DNA of 64,000 nucleotides from JBCBKU01 sp965267475 (GCA_965267475.1 OZ254079.1:2418001-2482000); one strand, 5' to 3'. Positions 25,645-35,887 are shown, counted from the first letter of the stretch. Numbers and translations: made by a program. The notes: generated by a model from the letters alone, not told the origin.

Positions 25645-27237
25645 TCAGGTCGGATCATAGAGAAACCGGTCGAACCGCGCCTCGCGTCCCTGCCCGGTCT
25701 GGTCGAAGGCGATCATGCCCACGAAGGCCCCGGTGAAGGACGCGTGTTCGCCCCGTCCACCTTCGTCCGAGATCTGCGAGGCATCAAGCGAGGGCCCGAT
25801 GGCGGTCCAGCCGCTGCCACCCCCGCGCCAGAAGAATTGCTGACTTTCATGATCGACCGACACGGCCAGTTCGACCGGCCCATCGGACACGGGCACCGGC
25901 GCATCAGGCAGGACCGTCAACGCGGCATCCGGCCAGTCGCCCGGACAGGACAGGATCTGCAAGGCACGACCGACGCCAGCTTCATGCGTCAGAACCAGCG
26001 CATGAAATTTGTGGCGGTTGTAATAGGTCGTCAGCCCTGCGGCCTGTTGGTAGGTCTCGGGCGCAAAATCGGCGATCTGGGTCTCGGCACGGTAGACGAA
26101 ATGCTCTTGTCGCCGTGCCACCAGCGCCTGTTCGAAATGGCTGCCCAGACTTTCACGACCAATCAGGGTCAGTGCCCCATCGAGCCGGAAGATCCGTTCA
26201 GGATATGGCGTCCTGAGCCATTGAAACTCCTTCGGCAGATCTGGTGACGAGAAGTCCCGCTCTACCGCCGCGATCGGGTGCGGCTCAACGTCGACCGGTG
26301 CTGGCACCTCAACGCGCGGCAAATCGCCGCCCGCTTCGAGATAGAGCCAACCATCTTCGCCCCAGAGGCATTTCTCGATCCCCGTCTCGCGCCCCATAGG
26401 GCAGAACGGGCCGGGCATCGGTCGCCCCATCAGGAAGGTGTGATAAACCTCACCGTCTGGCGTTTCGACATATTGCCCGTGACCCGAACGCTGGATCGGA
26501 TGATCCGGAACTTCAACGACCGTCATAAGATGCTTGTCGGGCTGGGTCTCATAGGGGCCCGCGATGTCACGCGACCGCGCCATGGTGACGGCATGGCGGT
26601 ACCCCGTCCCTCCTTCGGCCACGGTCAGATAGTACCAACCTTTGCGCTTGAAGAGATGCGGGGCCTCGGTCAGCCCGCGGGGGCTTCCGGGATAGATATT
26701 CGTGATCGTGCCGGAAAGGCCGCCGGTTTCAGACCACTCCTGCAACAGAATCCCGTCGAAACTCGCATGGGCCGGATTGCCGCCTGTTCCCGGCCCCCGG
26801 TGGTTCCACTGCATGTTCACGAACCACTTCCGGCCGTCGTCATCATGGAACAGCGACGGGTCAAAGCCCGAGGAATTCACATAGATCGGATCCGACCAGT
26901 CGCCATCGATCCTATCACAGGTGACGATGTAGTTGTGGGTATCCTTGAACGCCCCGTCGAGCCGTTTCACATCCGTATAGACCAGCCAGAACCGCCCATC
27001 CGCGTGGCTGAGACAGGGGGCCCAGATTCCACCGGAATCTGGGTTGCCGCGCATATCAAGCTGCGCTGGCCGGTTCAGGGGACGCGCCACGAGATCCCAG
27101 TTCACGAGATCCCTGGAATGGTGGATCTGAACACCCGGATACCATTCGAACGTCGAGGTCGCGATGTAGTAATCTTCTCCGACCCGGCAAATCGAAGGAT
27201 CCGGGTTGAAGCCCGGCAGAATTGGATTGCGTATCAT
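25645..27237 (-). CDS. Glycoside hydrolase family 43 beta-xylosidase-like enzyme
   Basis: A 530-residue GH43 enzyme. The five-bladed propeller starts at once with NPILPGFNPDPSICR, in which the first Asp after Pro is the general base; the catalytic acid Glu is in GLTEAPHLFKRKG. The C-terminal 200 residues form the beta-sandwich seen in family 43 xylosidases. No signal peptide is seen, so it acts on imported oligosaccharides. It is the last gene of the LacI-controlled operon and overlaps the upstream dehydrogenase gene by four bases. Xylosidase or arabinofuranosidase activity is likely. Confidence 0.9.
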   Translation of the reverse strand: MIRNPILPGFNPDPSICRVGEDYYIATSTFEWYPGVQIHHSRDLVNWDLVARPLNRPAQLDMRGNPDSGGIWAPCLSHADGRFWLVYTDVKRLDGAFKDTHNYIVTCDRIDGDWSDPIYVNSSGFDPSLFHDDDGRKWFVNMQWNHRGPGTGGNPAHASFDGILLQEWSETGGLSGTITNIYPGSPRGLTEAPHLFKRKGWYYLTVAEGGTGYRHAVTMARSRDIAGPYETQPDKHLMTVVEVPDHPIQRSGHGQYVETPDGEVYHTFLMGRPMPGPFCPMGRETGIEKCLWGEDGWLYLEAGGDLPRVEVPAPVDVEPHPIAAVERDFSSPDLPKEFQWLRTPYPERIFRLDGALTLIGRESLGSHFEQALVARRQEHFVYRAETQIADFAPETYQQAAGLTTYYNRHKFHALVLTHEAGVGRALQILSCPGDWPDAALTVLPDAPVPVSDGPVELAVSVDHESQQFFWRGGGSGWTAIGPSLDASQISDEGGRGEHASFTGAFVGMIAFDQTGQGREARFDRFLYDPT

Positions 27238-28373
27238 GCGGGCTCTGCTGGAGCCGTGACCATCAATTCGCGCGCGTCCTCTGGCGAAAGGGCCGCCGGA
27301 CGGTCGCAGGTCGTTGCGACATCCAGTACCTGCCCCGTCTCGGCCGCGCTCAGGATCGACGTCATGACATCGACCGCGTGCAAGGCCAGTTCCAGCGAAC
27401 AGCGATGCGGGCGACTTTCCCCGATGGCAAGCGCCATATCGGCAAGACCGGCGGTCCGATAGTTCGCATGGGTCCGGTCGTTCACCACACCGAATGGATG
27501 ATCCCAGGCATCGACCGGCTTGATCTCTCCATCCCGGCCTGCGACTTCCAAATCGCCACCGAAAAAGTTTGGATCCGGTACGAAAAGCGATCCCTCGGTG
27601 CCGTATAGCTCCATATTCGCATGGCGATGCGCCCAGACATCCCAGCTGGCCGCCAGTGTGACGGTGGCTCCTGAACCGAACTCCAGAAGAGAGTGGATAT
27701 TGGTTGGCGTCTCAACCGGGATCTGTTCACCCGCCCGCGGCTCGGACGAAATCGTCCGTGTCGGGTTCGCCATATTGGCGAATGCCGAAACCCTTTTCAC
27801 TGGCCCTAAAAGCTGGATCAGGTTCGTCACATAGTAAGGCCCAATGTCCAGGATTGGCCCGGCGCCCGGTTTGAAGAAGAAGTCCGGGTTCGGGTGCCAC
27901 ATCTCCATTCCCGGCCCCATAACAAAGGCCGTCCCCGCCGTGATCCGGCCCAGATCGCCCGCATCGATCATTGCGCGCGCCTGCTGGTGTGAAGCCCCCA
28001 TGAACGTGTCGGGCGCCGACCCTACGCGAAGCCCCTTGGCGGCTGCGAGCGCACGCAGGCTCTCGCCTTCCTCAAGGGTTAACACGAACGGCTTTTCGGA
28101 ATAGACGTGCTTCCCCGCATTCAGGATGCGTGTCGATACTTCGACATGTGCTTCGGGGATGGTCAGGTTCACGACGATGTCGATATCGCCCGCCGCCAAC
28201 AGCCCATCGACCGTTTCGGCCCGAACGCCGAATTCTTCGGCCCGCGCTTTTGCCGCCTCCATATTGATATCGGCGACCGCACGGACTTCGATCCCCCTGA
28301 ACATCGGGGCCAAGCGCAGATAGGCCGAAGAAATATTGCCGGCTCCGATGATGCCAACGCCAAGATCTGCCAT
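27234..28373 (-). CDS. Gfo/Idh/MocA-family sugar dehydrogenase
   Basis: A 379-residue NAD(P)-dependent oxidoreductase. The Rossmann motif GIIGAGNISSAYL begins at residue 6, the family's EKPFVLTLEEG carries the conserved Lys near residue 94, and GPYYVTNLIQLLGPV is in the C-terminal domain. It lies between a sugar isomerase and GH43, two bases after the isomerase gene. It probably oxidises a keto- or aldo-sugar released by the glycosidases; the exact sugar is not known. Confidence 0.9.
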   Translation of the reverse strand: MADLGVGIIGAGNISSAYLRLAPMFRGIEVRAVADINMEAAKARAEEFGVRAETVDGLLAAGDIDIVVNLTIPEAHVEVSTRILNAGKHVYSEKPFVLTLEEGESLRALAAAKGLRVGSAPDTFMGASHQQARAMIDAGDLGRITAGTAFVMGPGMEMWHPNPDFFFKPGAGPILDIGPYYVTNLIQLLGPVKRVSAFANMANPTRTISSEPRAGEQIPVETPTNIHSLLEFGSGATVTLAASWDVWAHRHANMELYGTEGSLFVPDPNFFGGDLEVAGRDGEIKPVDAWDHPFGVVNDRTHANYRTAGLADMALAIGESRPHRCSLELALHAVDVMTSILSAAETGQVLDVATTCDRPAALSPEDARELMVTAPAEPA

Positions 28374-28375
28374 GG

Positions 28376-29137
28376 TTAGCCTCCGTAAGATAGAAGTGAC
28401 GCCAAGGACCGCAGCGCGAAACGGTTGTGATCACTCGGGTTGTCGTGTTCGACGATAAAGACCTTGGCCGTTGTCGTCTTCGCGGCGGCGAGCAATTCGG
28501 CATAGTCCATGCGGCCATGGCCCACATCCGCCCAGCCATCTTCCGCGTCGTTGGCACCATCTTCGGCGACGTCCTTCAGATGGACCGATGCGAGGCGATC
28601 GCTGTACTTGGTGAGCCACGCCATCGGGTCCTGACCAGCGCGCTCGACCCAACCCAGATCAAGTTCCATCTGAATGGTATCGTCGGCAGCCAACAACAGG
28701 TCCTGCGGGAACTCTCCTGTCGGTAAGGGTTCAAACTCGAATGCGTGATTGTGCCAGGCGACGCCAAGGCCAGACGCCATGATCGGCGCCGCGATCCGGG
28801 CCAGCGCCTCCCCTTTGGCGGCCCATCCAGCCGCATCAGTCGGGCGATCATCGGGATTCAGAAACGGAAGGACGACAGTGTGGAACCCAAGCGTCCTGGC
28901 AATCTCGATTGAACCATCCGGGTCTGACTCGATATCGCCCCACGCAATGTGGCCCGTCGGCATGGCCAAGCCTGCCTGGTCCAACGCCGCGCGAAGGGCC
29001 TTGGCCGAGGACAGGTCTGGATAGAGCCCACCGAACCCTTCGACCTGGGTGTACCCCGTCTCGGCCAGCATTTTCAGCGTGTCGCCGAGCGGCGGAAAGT
29101 TGCGGGAACTGTAAAGCTGATAGGAAAAGTCGGTCAT
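28376..29137 (-). CDS. Sugar phosphate isomerase/epimerase, TIM barrel
   Basis: A 253-residue AP endonuclease 2-type TIM-barrel protein of the xylose isomerase-like family. Metal-ligand positions are visible in LDLGWVERAG, HLKDVAEDG and the C-terminal FIVEHDNP. ATG 29137 has AAGGA eight bases upstream; an alternative GTG at 29161 would overlap the mannosidase stop by four bases. It is paired with a Gfo/Idh/MocA dehydrogenase, a common partnership in sugar and inositol catabolism. Confidence 0.88.
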   Translation of the reverse strand: MTDFSYQLYSSRNFPPLGDTLKMLAETGYTQVEGFGGLYPDLSSAKALRAALDQAGLAMPTGHIAWGDIESDPDGSIEIARTLGFHTVVLPFLNPDDRPTDAAGWAAKGEALARIAAPIMASGLGVAWHNHAFEFEPLPTGEFPQDLLLAADDTIQMELDLGWVERAGQDPMAWLTKYSDRLASVHLKDVAEDGANDAEDGWADVGHGRMDYAELLAAAKTTTAKVFIVEHDNPSDHNRFALRSLASLLSYGG

Positions 29138-29157
29138 CGGGTCGGTCCTTTTTGGCG

Positions 29158-31593
29158 TCACGCCGCGCGATGGGTCGCGGTGTAAAGATCTCGGGTCAGG
29201 AATTTGGGCTCGGGTCCGTCAGAATTCTGCGGTGTGAATGTCAGAGTTTTCGGGTGACCGGGGCGCAGCAAAACAGCATTCTCGCTGAACCGGCCCGGCT
29301 GATCGGCTTCAACCGCCGCGTAAAGTGCCAAAGCCTTGGCCGTCAGAGTCAGTGCCCAGGTCGCACCTGTATGTTCGACGGAAATGGCCGTTTGCGGGTT
29401 TCGAAGCGCATAGGCCTTGTAAGGCTTTGGCGCAAAATGCGCGGTCAGCACTTGCCCTGCCGCATCGGTCCAAGTCAGGTGCAGAATTTCGTTTTCTAAA
29501 ACCTCAGAAACGTCGATCCGGGCCAGACGAAGTGCGCGATCGACTGGAATCTCACCCGTGACCTCGGCCAATGGGCGCGCCGTGCCATCCATGTCCAACG
29601 CCTCAATCACCAGACCAACCGCGGCTGGGTGTGATCGGTCATTGACGCCTATGCAGTCGAAACCGCCTTCGTTCGGAACGACTGAGACGTGAAGCGGCTC
29701 ATAGAAGCGCTTGGCCAAATGGTGGAGGAGTTTCCACCCCCCGCCGTAGTCGAGCGAGGCCCAGCTTGCGACCGGCCATGTGTCATTCAATTGCCAATAT
29801 AGCGTGCCCATGCAGCGCGGCTTGTCGGCCCGCCAGGCTGTCACGGCGGTCTCAATCGCCAGACCCTGCTGGACCTGGCTGAGATAGACGAAATCCTCGA
29901 ATGTCTCAGGAAACCGGAAGTATCGGAACATCGTCTCGGCGATACGGGCATTCCCGCCGGCATTCTTCTGATGGCTTTCCATCACCGGGCTGGCGATGTT
30001 CCAGTCATCGGGATCCGCAAAGGTTTTGACCACATCCATGGACGGGTAGGACTGGAACCCGAATTCCGAGCAAAACCGCGGGCTTACATCGCGATAGTGA
30101 TCGAAATCGCGGCCTTCGTGCCAAACCGACCAGAAGTGCATGTCGCCTGATGTGTCATCATGCCAGGCATCGCCGAAGGACATTGGCCCTGGAGACGGCG
30201 AAGACGGCCACCAGTTAGCATCCGGCAGCGTCTCGGTCAGTGCCGTTTCAATGGTCCGGTTCAATCGATCATAAGCCACGAGATACCGGTCGCGGTTCTC
30301 AAGGCTTTCGGGATACCAGGTCAGCGCCCCGATCAATTCGTTGTCGCCGCACCAGAGTGCGATAGACGGGTGGTGGTTCAGGCGCAGCGCAGTTTCGCGG
30401 ATCTCACGATCCACCTCAGCCAGAAACTCTTTATCCGCCGGATACAGATTGCAGGCGAACATGGCGTCCTGCCAGACCATCAACCCAAGTTCATCGCAAA
30501 GGTCATAGAACCAATTCGGTTCATACCGCCCCCCGCCCCAGATACGGATCATGTTCATGTTGGCATCGACAGCCGATTGCAGCAGATCGCGGGTCGCCTC
30601 TTTCGTGATCCGCCCGGAAAGCGCATCCGCCGGGATCCAGTTGGCACCTTTGCAGAACATGTCCTGCCCGTTCACCTGGATCTTGAAAGATCGCCCGATA
30701 TCATCGGGTTCCGAGACCAAGTTAATGTCACGCAGCCCGATCCGGCGGATCTCAGTTGCATCGCCCAAGGCAATCGTCAGGTCGTGCAGCGTCTGTTCGC
30801 CTTGCCCATTTGGCCACCAAAGCTCAGGATTTTTGACGGTAAGTACAACGCGGGCGCATTCCGCTCCTGCCGCGTGGGTGACGGGCACTTCGGCGACCTG
30901 CCCGCAAAGCTCGGCCCGCAGAACCCATTCGCCCGCGTCTTGGGCGACAAAGCCCACATCGACCGTGATCTTTGCCGCCGTGTTCGTGTGCGACTGGCTG
31001 ACCCGAATATGATCGAATCGGACGGGCGCATGCGGCTCAATCCGGACACCCTCATTGATCCCAAAGGGCGCGAGGGCGATGTTCCAATCCCATCCGAAAT
31101 CGCAAGCGGGCTTTCGCAACATACTGCCGTTTGGGATCGGGCAGTTCTTGGAGAACGGAATATAGAAGGGCTGTTCGGCCTGAAGCTTGGCTGCAGCTTC
31201 AACCGAGGACCTGAATGTAATCTTGATCTCATTTGTGCCCGGTTTGGCAGCCTGAGACAAATCGATGCGGTACACCCGGAATGCGTTGGCCGCTTCAAGC
31301 AGCAACACGCCATTGATACGGACCTCCGCCACACAATCGAGCCCTTCGATCACCAGATCCGCCGACGGGTCCGCCAGATCGAATGCGCGCCGGATCACCC
31401 AGTCACGCTCGGCCACCCAGCGGCAATCGTACTCGTTCCGACCCCAATAGGGATCGGGTAGCTGCCCAGCCTCGACCAGGGCCGTGATCCCATCGCCAGG
31501 GATGGTGATCGGCACTTCGTCTGTGCCCCCCACCTGCGCGAGGGACCAGACGCCTTGCAAATCAACCACTTGGGTTGAGTTGGCGTCTTTCAC
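29158..31593 (-). CDS. Glycoside hydrolase family 2 beta-mannosidase
   Basis: An 811-residue GH2 enzyme of the beta-mannosidase type. The N-terminal sandwich (residues about 8-170) includes the sugar-binding region with WDWNIALAPFGI, a barrel follows, the acid/base Glu is in WCGDNELIGALTW and the nucleophile Glu in FCSEFGFQSYPS. No signal peptide is visible, so it cleaves imported manno-oligosaccharides in the cytoplasm. It overlaps the transporter ATPase gene by four bases, tying hydrolysis directly to uptake. Confidence 0.92.
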   Translation of the reverse strand: MKDANSTQVVDLQGVWSLAQVGGTDEVPITIPGDGITALVEAGQLPDPYWGRNEYDCRWVAERDWVIRRAFDLADPSADLVIEGLDCVAEVRINGVLLLEAANAFRVYRIDLSQAAKPGTNEIKITFRSSVEAAAKLQAEQPFYIPFSKNCPIPNGSMLRKPACDFGWDWNIALAPFGINEGVRIEPHAPVRFDHIRVSQSHTNTAAKITVDVGFVAQDAGEWVLRAELCGQVAEVPVTHAAGAECARVVLTVKNPELWWPNGQGEQTLHDLTIALGDATEIRRIGLRDINLVSEPDDIGRSFKIQVNGQDMFCKGANWIPADALSGRITKEATRDLLQSAVDANMNMIRIWGGGRYEPNWFYDLCDELGLMVWQDAMFACNLYPADKEFLAEVDREIRETALRLNHHPSIALWCGDNELIGALTWYPESLENRDRYLVAYDRLNRTIETALTETLPDANWWPSSPSPGPMSFGDAWHDDTSGDMHFWSVWHEGRDFDHYRDVSPRFCSEFGFQSYPSMDVVKTFADPDDWNIASPVMESHQKNAGGNARIAETMFRYFRFPETFEDFVYLSQVQQGLAIETAVTAWRADKPRCMGTLYWQLNDTWPVASWASLDYGGGWKLLHHLAKRFYEPLHVSVVPNEGGFDCIGVNDRSHPAAVGLVIEALDMDGTARPLAEVTGEIPVDRALRLARIDVSEVLENEILHLTWTDAAGQVLTAHFAPKPYKAYALRNPQTAISVEHTGATWALTLTAKALALYAAVEADQPGRFSENAVLLRPGHPKTLTFTPQNSDGPEPKFLTRDLYTATHRAA

Positions 31594-32666
31594 AGCCTCT
31601 CCTCAGTTGCCTTGTCGAACAGCGACGCGCGGGCGGGATCGGCCCCGATCGTCAGTTGATCGCCCACTGACACAGCCGCCTGTCCATCCATTCGGAAGCG
31701 GAACGGGTGTCCGGCCACCTGTGTCCAGACCAGTGTGTCCGATCCCATGGGCTCTACAATTTCGACCACGACATCAGCCTTAAACGGCGTATTGTCGGCA
31801 TAGCTGCCGATCACCACATGCTCAGGTCGAATCCCCATCCAGGCTTTTGTCTCACTTACGCGGCCCGGGCCGAATTGGTACCCTGTCAGCGGCACTTTCA
31901 AGTCACCCGTGATGAAGTCATCGCCCATCAAAGTACCTTCGAGGAAGTTCATCGAAGGCGACCCGATGAAGTCAGCCACATATTTGTTGGCCGGGCGGTT
32001 ATAGATCACGGCCGGGCTGTCGAGTTGCATGACCTGCCCGCCCTTCATGATCGCGATCCGGTCGGCCAGGGTCATGGCTTCCACCTGGTCATGGGTCACA
32101 TAGATCATCGTGTTTTTTAGCTGCTGGTGAAGCCGCTTGATTTCGACCCGCAAATCAGCGCGCAGTTTCGCATCGAGGTTGGACAAGGGTTCGTCGAACA
32201 GGAACACATCCACGTCCCGCACCAACGCGCGGCCAATGGCCACGCGTTGGCGCTGACCACCCGAAAGCGCGGCGGGTTTGCGGTTTAGAAGCGGCTCGAT
32301 CTGCAAGATTTCGGCGGCGCGGGCCACACGCTTGGCGATCTCTTCTTTGGCGACGCCCGCGTTCTTCAGGCCAAAGCTCAGATTTCCTTCGACCGACATT
32401 TGCGGGTAAAGCGCATAGGACTGGAACACCATTCCGATGCCGCGGTCCGAGGGCTCTTCCCAGGTGACATTCCGATCCTTGATGAAAATCTGGCCGTCGG
32501 TGACTTCCAGAAGCCCGGCAATGCAGTTCAGAAGCGTTGATTTGCCGCAGCCTGACGATCCAAGAAGGACAAGGAACTCGCCCTCTTCAATCGTCAGGTT
32601 CAGGCCCTTCAGGACTTCCACGGCGCCAAAGGCGAGATCGAGGTCTTTGATTTCTACGGATGGCAT
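31590..32666 (-). CDS. Carbohydrate ABC transporter ATPase (MsmK/UgpC type)
   Basis: A 358-residue ATPase of the sugar importer. It shows Walker A GSSGCGKST, signature LSGGQRQRVAIGRAL, Walker B VFLFDEPLSNLDA and a C-terminal regulatory TOBE domain (MGIRPEHVVIG). ATG 32666 is chosen because AAAGGA precedes it; the 27 codons upstream do not look like the family. It is four bases after the permease gene and overlaps the mannosidase gene. Confidence 0.94.
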   Translation of the reverse strand: MPSVEIKDLDLAFGAVEVLKGLNLTIEEGEFLVLLGSSGCGKSTLLNCIAGLLEVTDGQIFIKDRNVTWEEPSDRGIGMVFQSYALYPQMSVEGNLSFGLKNAGVAKEEIAKRVARAAEILQIEPLLNRKPAALSGGQRQRVAIGRALVRDVDVFLFDEPLSNLDAKLRADLRVEIKRLHQQLKNTMIYVTHDQVEAMTLADRIAIMKGGQVMQLDSPAVIYNRPANKYVADFIGSPSMNFLEGTLMGDDFITGDLKVPLTGYQFGPGRVSETKAWMGIRPEHVVIGSYADNTPFKADVVVEIVEPMGSDTLVWTQVAGHPFRFRMDGQAAVSVGDQLTIGADPARASLFDKATEERL

Positions 32667-32670
32667 GGGT

Positions 32671-33597
32671 TTATCCTTTGACCGCGCCGGCGGCGATGCC
32701 GCGGACGAACAGTTTGCCTGAGACGAAGTAGATGACGAGAGGCACAAGCCCCGTCAGCAACGTCGCGGCCATGTTGACGTTGTATTCCTTGATGCCCTGA
32801 ACCGAATTCACGATGTTATTCAGCTGCACCGTCATCGGATAGGTTTCAGGCTTGGTGTAGATCACCCCAAACAAGAAGTCGTTCCAGATGCCCGTGACCT
32901 GAAGGATCATCGCAACCACAAAAATTGGGAGCGACATGGGCACCATGATCCGGAAATAGATCCCCCAGAATCCTGCTCCATCGACACGCGCGGCCTTGAA
33001 CAGCTCTTCCGGGATCGACGTGAAGTAATTTCGGAAGAGGAGCGTCAGGATCGGCATCCCGAAGATCGTGTGGACGATGACCAGACCCTTGATTGAGCCC
33101 ATCAACTGGATCCCAAGGAACCCGCCCACGTCCCTAAGGATGATCACGATTGGATAAATCATGACCTGATACGGGATGAAGGCGCCGAAGATCAGGATGG
33201 TGAAAAAGGCCTCGGACCCTTTGAACCGCCAGTTCGCGAGCGCGTATCCGGAAACCGACGCGATCGCGATCGAGACGATGACCGACGGCACGAGGATCTG
33301 GACCGAGTTCCAGAAGCCGCGGCTAAGCCCGTCGCAATTGATGCCGGTGCAGGCCTCGGCCCAGGCTTTGACCCAGGGCTCGAACGTCATCTCCAAAGGC
33401 GGGGCAAATACGTTGCCCAGGCGGATTTCCGGCATGCCCTTCAAGGACGTGACGATCATCACATACAGTGGCAGAGCGTAGTAGACGGCCACCACAAACA
33501 GGGTGCCATACAGCATGATATTGGTGCGTGAGAACCGGTTCCGGGGCTTCGGCCCGCGCGGTTCAGCAGAGGCAAGGTTTGCGGTCATATCAGCCAC
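32671..33597 (-). CDS. Carbohydrate ABC transporter permease (MalG-like)
   Basis: A 308-residue inner-membrane permease with six helices. The EAA loop that contacts the ATPase is EELFKAARVDGAGFWGIYF. A GTG start at 33597 has GAGGGA seven bases upstream and overlaps the previous gene by eight bases; ATG 33588 is the alternative. It forms the channel with the permease at 33590-34519. Confidence 0.92.
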   Translation of the reverse strand: MADMTANLASAEPRGPKPRNRFSRTNIMLYGTLFVVAVYYALPLYVMIVTSLKGMPEIRLGNVFAPPLEMTFEPWVKAWAEACTGINCDGLSRGFWNSVQILVPSVIVSIAIASVSGYALANWRFKGSEAFFTILIFGAFIPYQVMIYPIVIILRDVGGFLGIQLMGSIKGLVIVHTIFGMPILTLLFRNYFTSIPEELFKAARVDGAGFWGIYFRIMVPMSLPIFVVAMILQVTGIWNDFLFGVIYTKPETYPMTVQLNNIVNSVQGIKEYNVNMAATLLTGLVPLVIYFVSGKLFVRGIAAGAVKG

Positions 33598-34519
33598 GTT
33601 TCTTCCCTCCGAATTCGAGGTACGCCCATGGGATCAGGATCACCAAGACGCTAAGCAACATCACGGTCGAGGCCGCGAAGCCCTGCCCGAGGTTCTGCGC
33701 CTGGAACATCTTTTCGATCACGTATTTCGCGGGCACTTCAGACGCGATGCCGGGCCCGCCTGAAGTTTGCGCAACCACAAGGTCGTATACCTTAACAATG
33801 CCAGACGCGATCAGGACGAGCGCCGTCACGAAGACTGGACGCATCATCGGGATGATCACAAAGACGTAAGTCTTCCAGGTCGGGATGCCGTCAACGCGCG
33901 CGGCCTTCCAGATGTCTTCGTCGATGCCGCGCAGCCCGGCGAGCATGATGACCATGATAAAGCCAGAACCCTGCCAGATCCCGGCGATTAGGATGCCGTA
34001 GATCACGATATCGGCGTTGTTCAGGGGGTCGAACTGAAAGCTTTCCCAGCCAAGACGTTGAATAACGCTCTGGATGCCGAACTGCGGGTTCAGGATCCAC
34101 TGCCAGACAAGGCCGGTGACGATGAAGCTTAGCGCAAAGGGGTACAGGAAGATCGTGCGGAACACATTCTCTCCCCGGATCTTCCGGTCCAAAAGGGCAG
34201 CCAATGTGAAGCCGATCACCAGGCTCAGGATCATCGAGCAAAGCCCATAGATCGCCAAATTTTCGATGGACACAAGCCAACGGCGCGTGCCCCAAAGGCG
34301 TTCATACTGATCGAACCCGACCCAGTTTGTGTTGGGCAGAAGCCGGGACTTCGTAAAGGAATGGACAATCGTCCAGACCGTGCAGCCCACAAAGATCACC
34401 AGCGCCGTCGCGATCATCGGGATCGACGCGATCTTTGCAGTCAGATTTCGGAATAGTCTGTTCGGACGGCGCACCGCTGTTCTTTCAGCGGGCACGTGGT
34501 CCATTTCGCTCACAGCCAT
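33590..34519 (-). CDS. Carbohydrate ABC transporter permease (MalF-like)
   Basis: A 309-residue inner-membrane permease with about six helices and EAA loop DEDIWKAARVDGIPTWKTYVF. It follows the binding-protein gene after a gap of 97 bases that holds a terminator-like hairpin, so the membrane genes are probably made at a lower level than the binding protein. Confidence 0.92.
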   Translation of the reverse strand: MAVSEMDHVPAERTAVRRPNRLFRNLTAKIASIPMIATALVIFVGCTVWTIVHSFTKSRLLPNTNWVGFDQYERLWGTRRWLVSIENLAIYGLCSMILSLVIGFTLAALLDRKIRGENVFRTIFLYPFALSFIVTGLVWQWILNPQFGIQSVIQRLGWESFQFDPLNNADIVIYGILIAGIWQGSGFIMVIMLAGLRGIDEDIWKAARVDGIPTWKTYVFVIIPMMRPVFVTALVLIASGIVKVYDLVVAQTSGGPGIASEVPAKYVIEKMFQAQNLGQGFAASTVMLLSVLVILIPWAYLEFGGKKRG

Positions 34520-34569
34520 GGGCGTACCCCTCTCCTCCCACGCGGCGGGATGTTTCCCTGCCGGCTTCG

Positions 34570-34600
34570 AAAAAGTCTGGCCGGATCAGACCGGCCAGAC
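34570..34600 (-). terminator. Partial terminator between sugar-binding protein and permease genes
   Basis: A perfect 10-bp stem (arms GTCTGGCCGG/CCGGCCAGAC, six-base loop) is followed on the minus strand by TTTTT. It sits 17 bases after the binding-protein stop. Read-through to the permease genes is needed for a working transporter, so it acts as an attenuator that sets subunit ratio. Confidence 0.75.
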
Positions 34601-34616
34601 AAGGTTTTTGGGAGGA

Positions 34617-35849
34617 TTAGTCGGCGTTCGCGATGATGTCCGCGTAAGCCGCTTGGGCGTCAGCCGCCGAATAGGACGGGTCATTCCAGAACTCGACCAT
34701 CAGGTCTTCGATCTGGCTTGACGTGTCCGGTGACAGCGTTTGGTTGCCATCGGGCAGGATGTTGCCCGCTGCAAGGATCGCGAGACCCTTCTTCATGCAG
34801 TCGTTTGCAGCCGTCAGGTCGATGTCCCCACGGATCGGCAATGAGCCCTTGGCGAGGTTGAACGCAACCTGGACTTCAGGGCTAAGAAGCAAGGCAGCAA
34901 GTTCTTTCTGCGCCGCCGTGATCTCGGGATCGTCGTTGACCGGGAAATAGAAAGCATCGCCGCCGGTCGAGATGATCTCATTCACGCCCAGACCCGGAAG
35001 GCAGGTATAGTCTTCGCCCGCCACCTGGCCTGCGACTTGGAACTCACCCTGGGCCCAGTCGCCCATGATCTGCGCACCGGCCTGGCCGGTGATCACGAGG
35101 TTCGTCGCCTGGTTCCAATCCTGAACGTTTGAGTTTGCAGCGAAAGCACGCGCATTTGCCGCCGCTTCAAACACCTTGGCGTATTCTGGTCCGCCAGCGA
35201 CTTCGGCATTTTTGTCGGCGTTGACGGCCAACCAGGCGTCTTGCCCGGCGATAGCAACCGACATCACGCCAAACGCACCAGACGACTGCCAGGGCTGTTG
35301 ACCCATGGCGAGCGGGATTTTCCCAGCCGCTTCAAGCGCTGGGGCCGAAGCCACGAATTCATCCCAGTTTGACGGGACGTCTACACCCGCATCGGCATAG
35401 GCCTGATGCGACAGCCAGATCCACTGCCACGAGTGGATGTTGACCGGGGCGCAATAGATGCGGCCGTCAACGGTGCAGCTGTCAAGAAGCGAGGTCGGGT
35501 TGACGATGTCTTTCCAGCCTTCAGCTTCGGCAACGTCTGTGAGGTCAAGCATCAAACCGGCTTCGATCAGCTCTTCGGCTTGGCGACCGTGGTTCAGCTG
35601 TGTGGCGTGCATCGGGTCACCGCCGAGGATCCGGCTGATGATGATCGGACGCGCGGTGCCGCCCGAACCGGCGATCGCGCCATCGACCCAGTTATGGTCT
35701 GTCTTTTCATTGAACGCTTTTGCGAATTCCGACACAGCGGCCGCTTCGCCACCCGAGGTCCACCAATGGGTCACCTCAAGGTCCGCCGCCTGGGCTGCGC
35801 CGGTGACAGTCAGCGCAGTTGCACCCAACAAGCATGCAATTCGTTTCAT
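34617..35849 (-). CDS. Sugar ABC transporter substrate-binding protein (GtsA-like)
   Basis: A 410-residue periplasmic binding protein with a Sec signal peptide cut after GAAQA (residue 21). The mature start DLEVTHWWTSGGEAAA and the GAIAGSGGTARP segment match the glucose/mannose-type GtsA group. It is the first gene of an eight-gene operon with a strong ribosome site (AGGGAGG). With beta-mannosidase and xylosidase downstream, the ligand is probably a manno- or xylo-oligosaccharide or its monomer. Confidence 0.93.
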   Translation of the reverse strand: MKRIACLLGATALTVTGAAQAADLEVTHWWTSGGEAAAVSEFAKAFNEKTDHNWVDGAIAGSGGTARPIIISRILGGDPMHATQLNHGRQAEELIEAGLMLDLTDVAEAEGWKDIVNPTSLLDSCTVDGRIYCAPVNIHSWQWIWLSHQAYADAGVDVPSNWDEFVASAPALEAAGKIPLAMGQQPWQSSGAFGVMSVAIAGQDAWLAVNADKNAEVAGGPEYAKVFEAAANARAFAANSNVQDWNQATNLVITGQAGAQIMGDWAQGEFQVAGQVAGEDYTCLPGLGVNEIISTGGDAFYFPVNDDPEITAAQKELAALLLSPEVQVAFNLAKGSLPIRGDIDLTAANDCMKKGLAILAAGNILPDGNQTLSPDTSSQIEDLMVEFWNDPSYSAADAQAAYADIIANAD

Positions 35850-35887
35850 CTAGATTCCTCCCTGTTCTAGCGAATTCCGAAACCGAG

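Noticed and set aside
30160..31461. 433-residue plus-strand open frame opposite the beta-mannosidase gene
   Set aside because: Shadow of the GH2 gene; no family resemblance.
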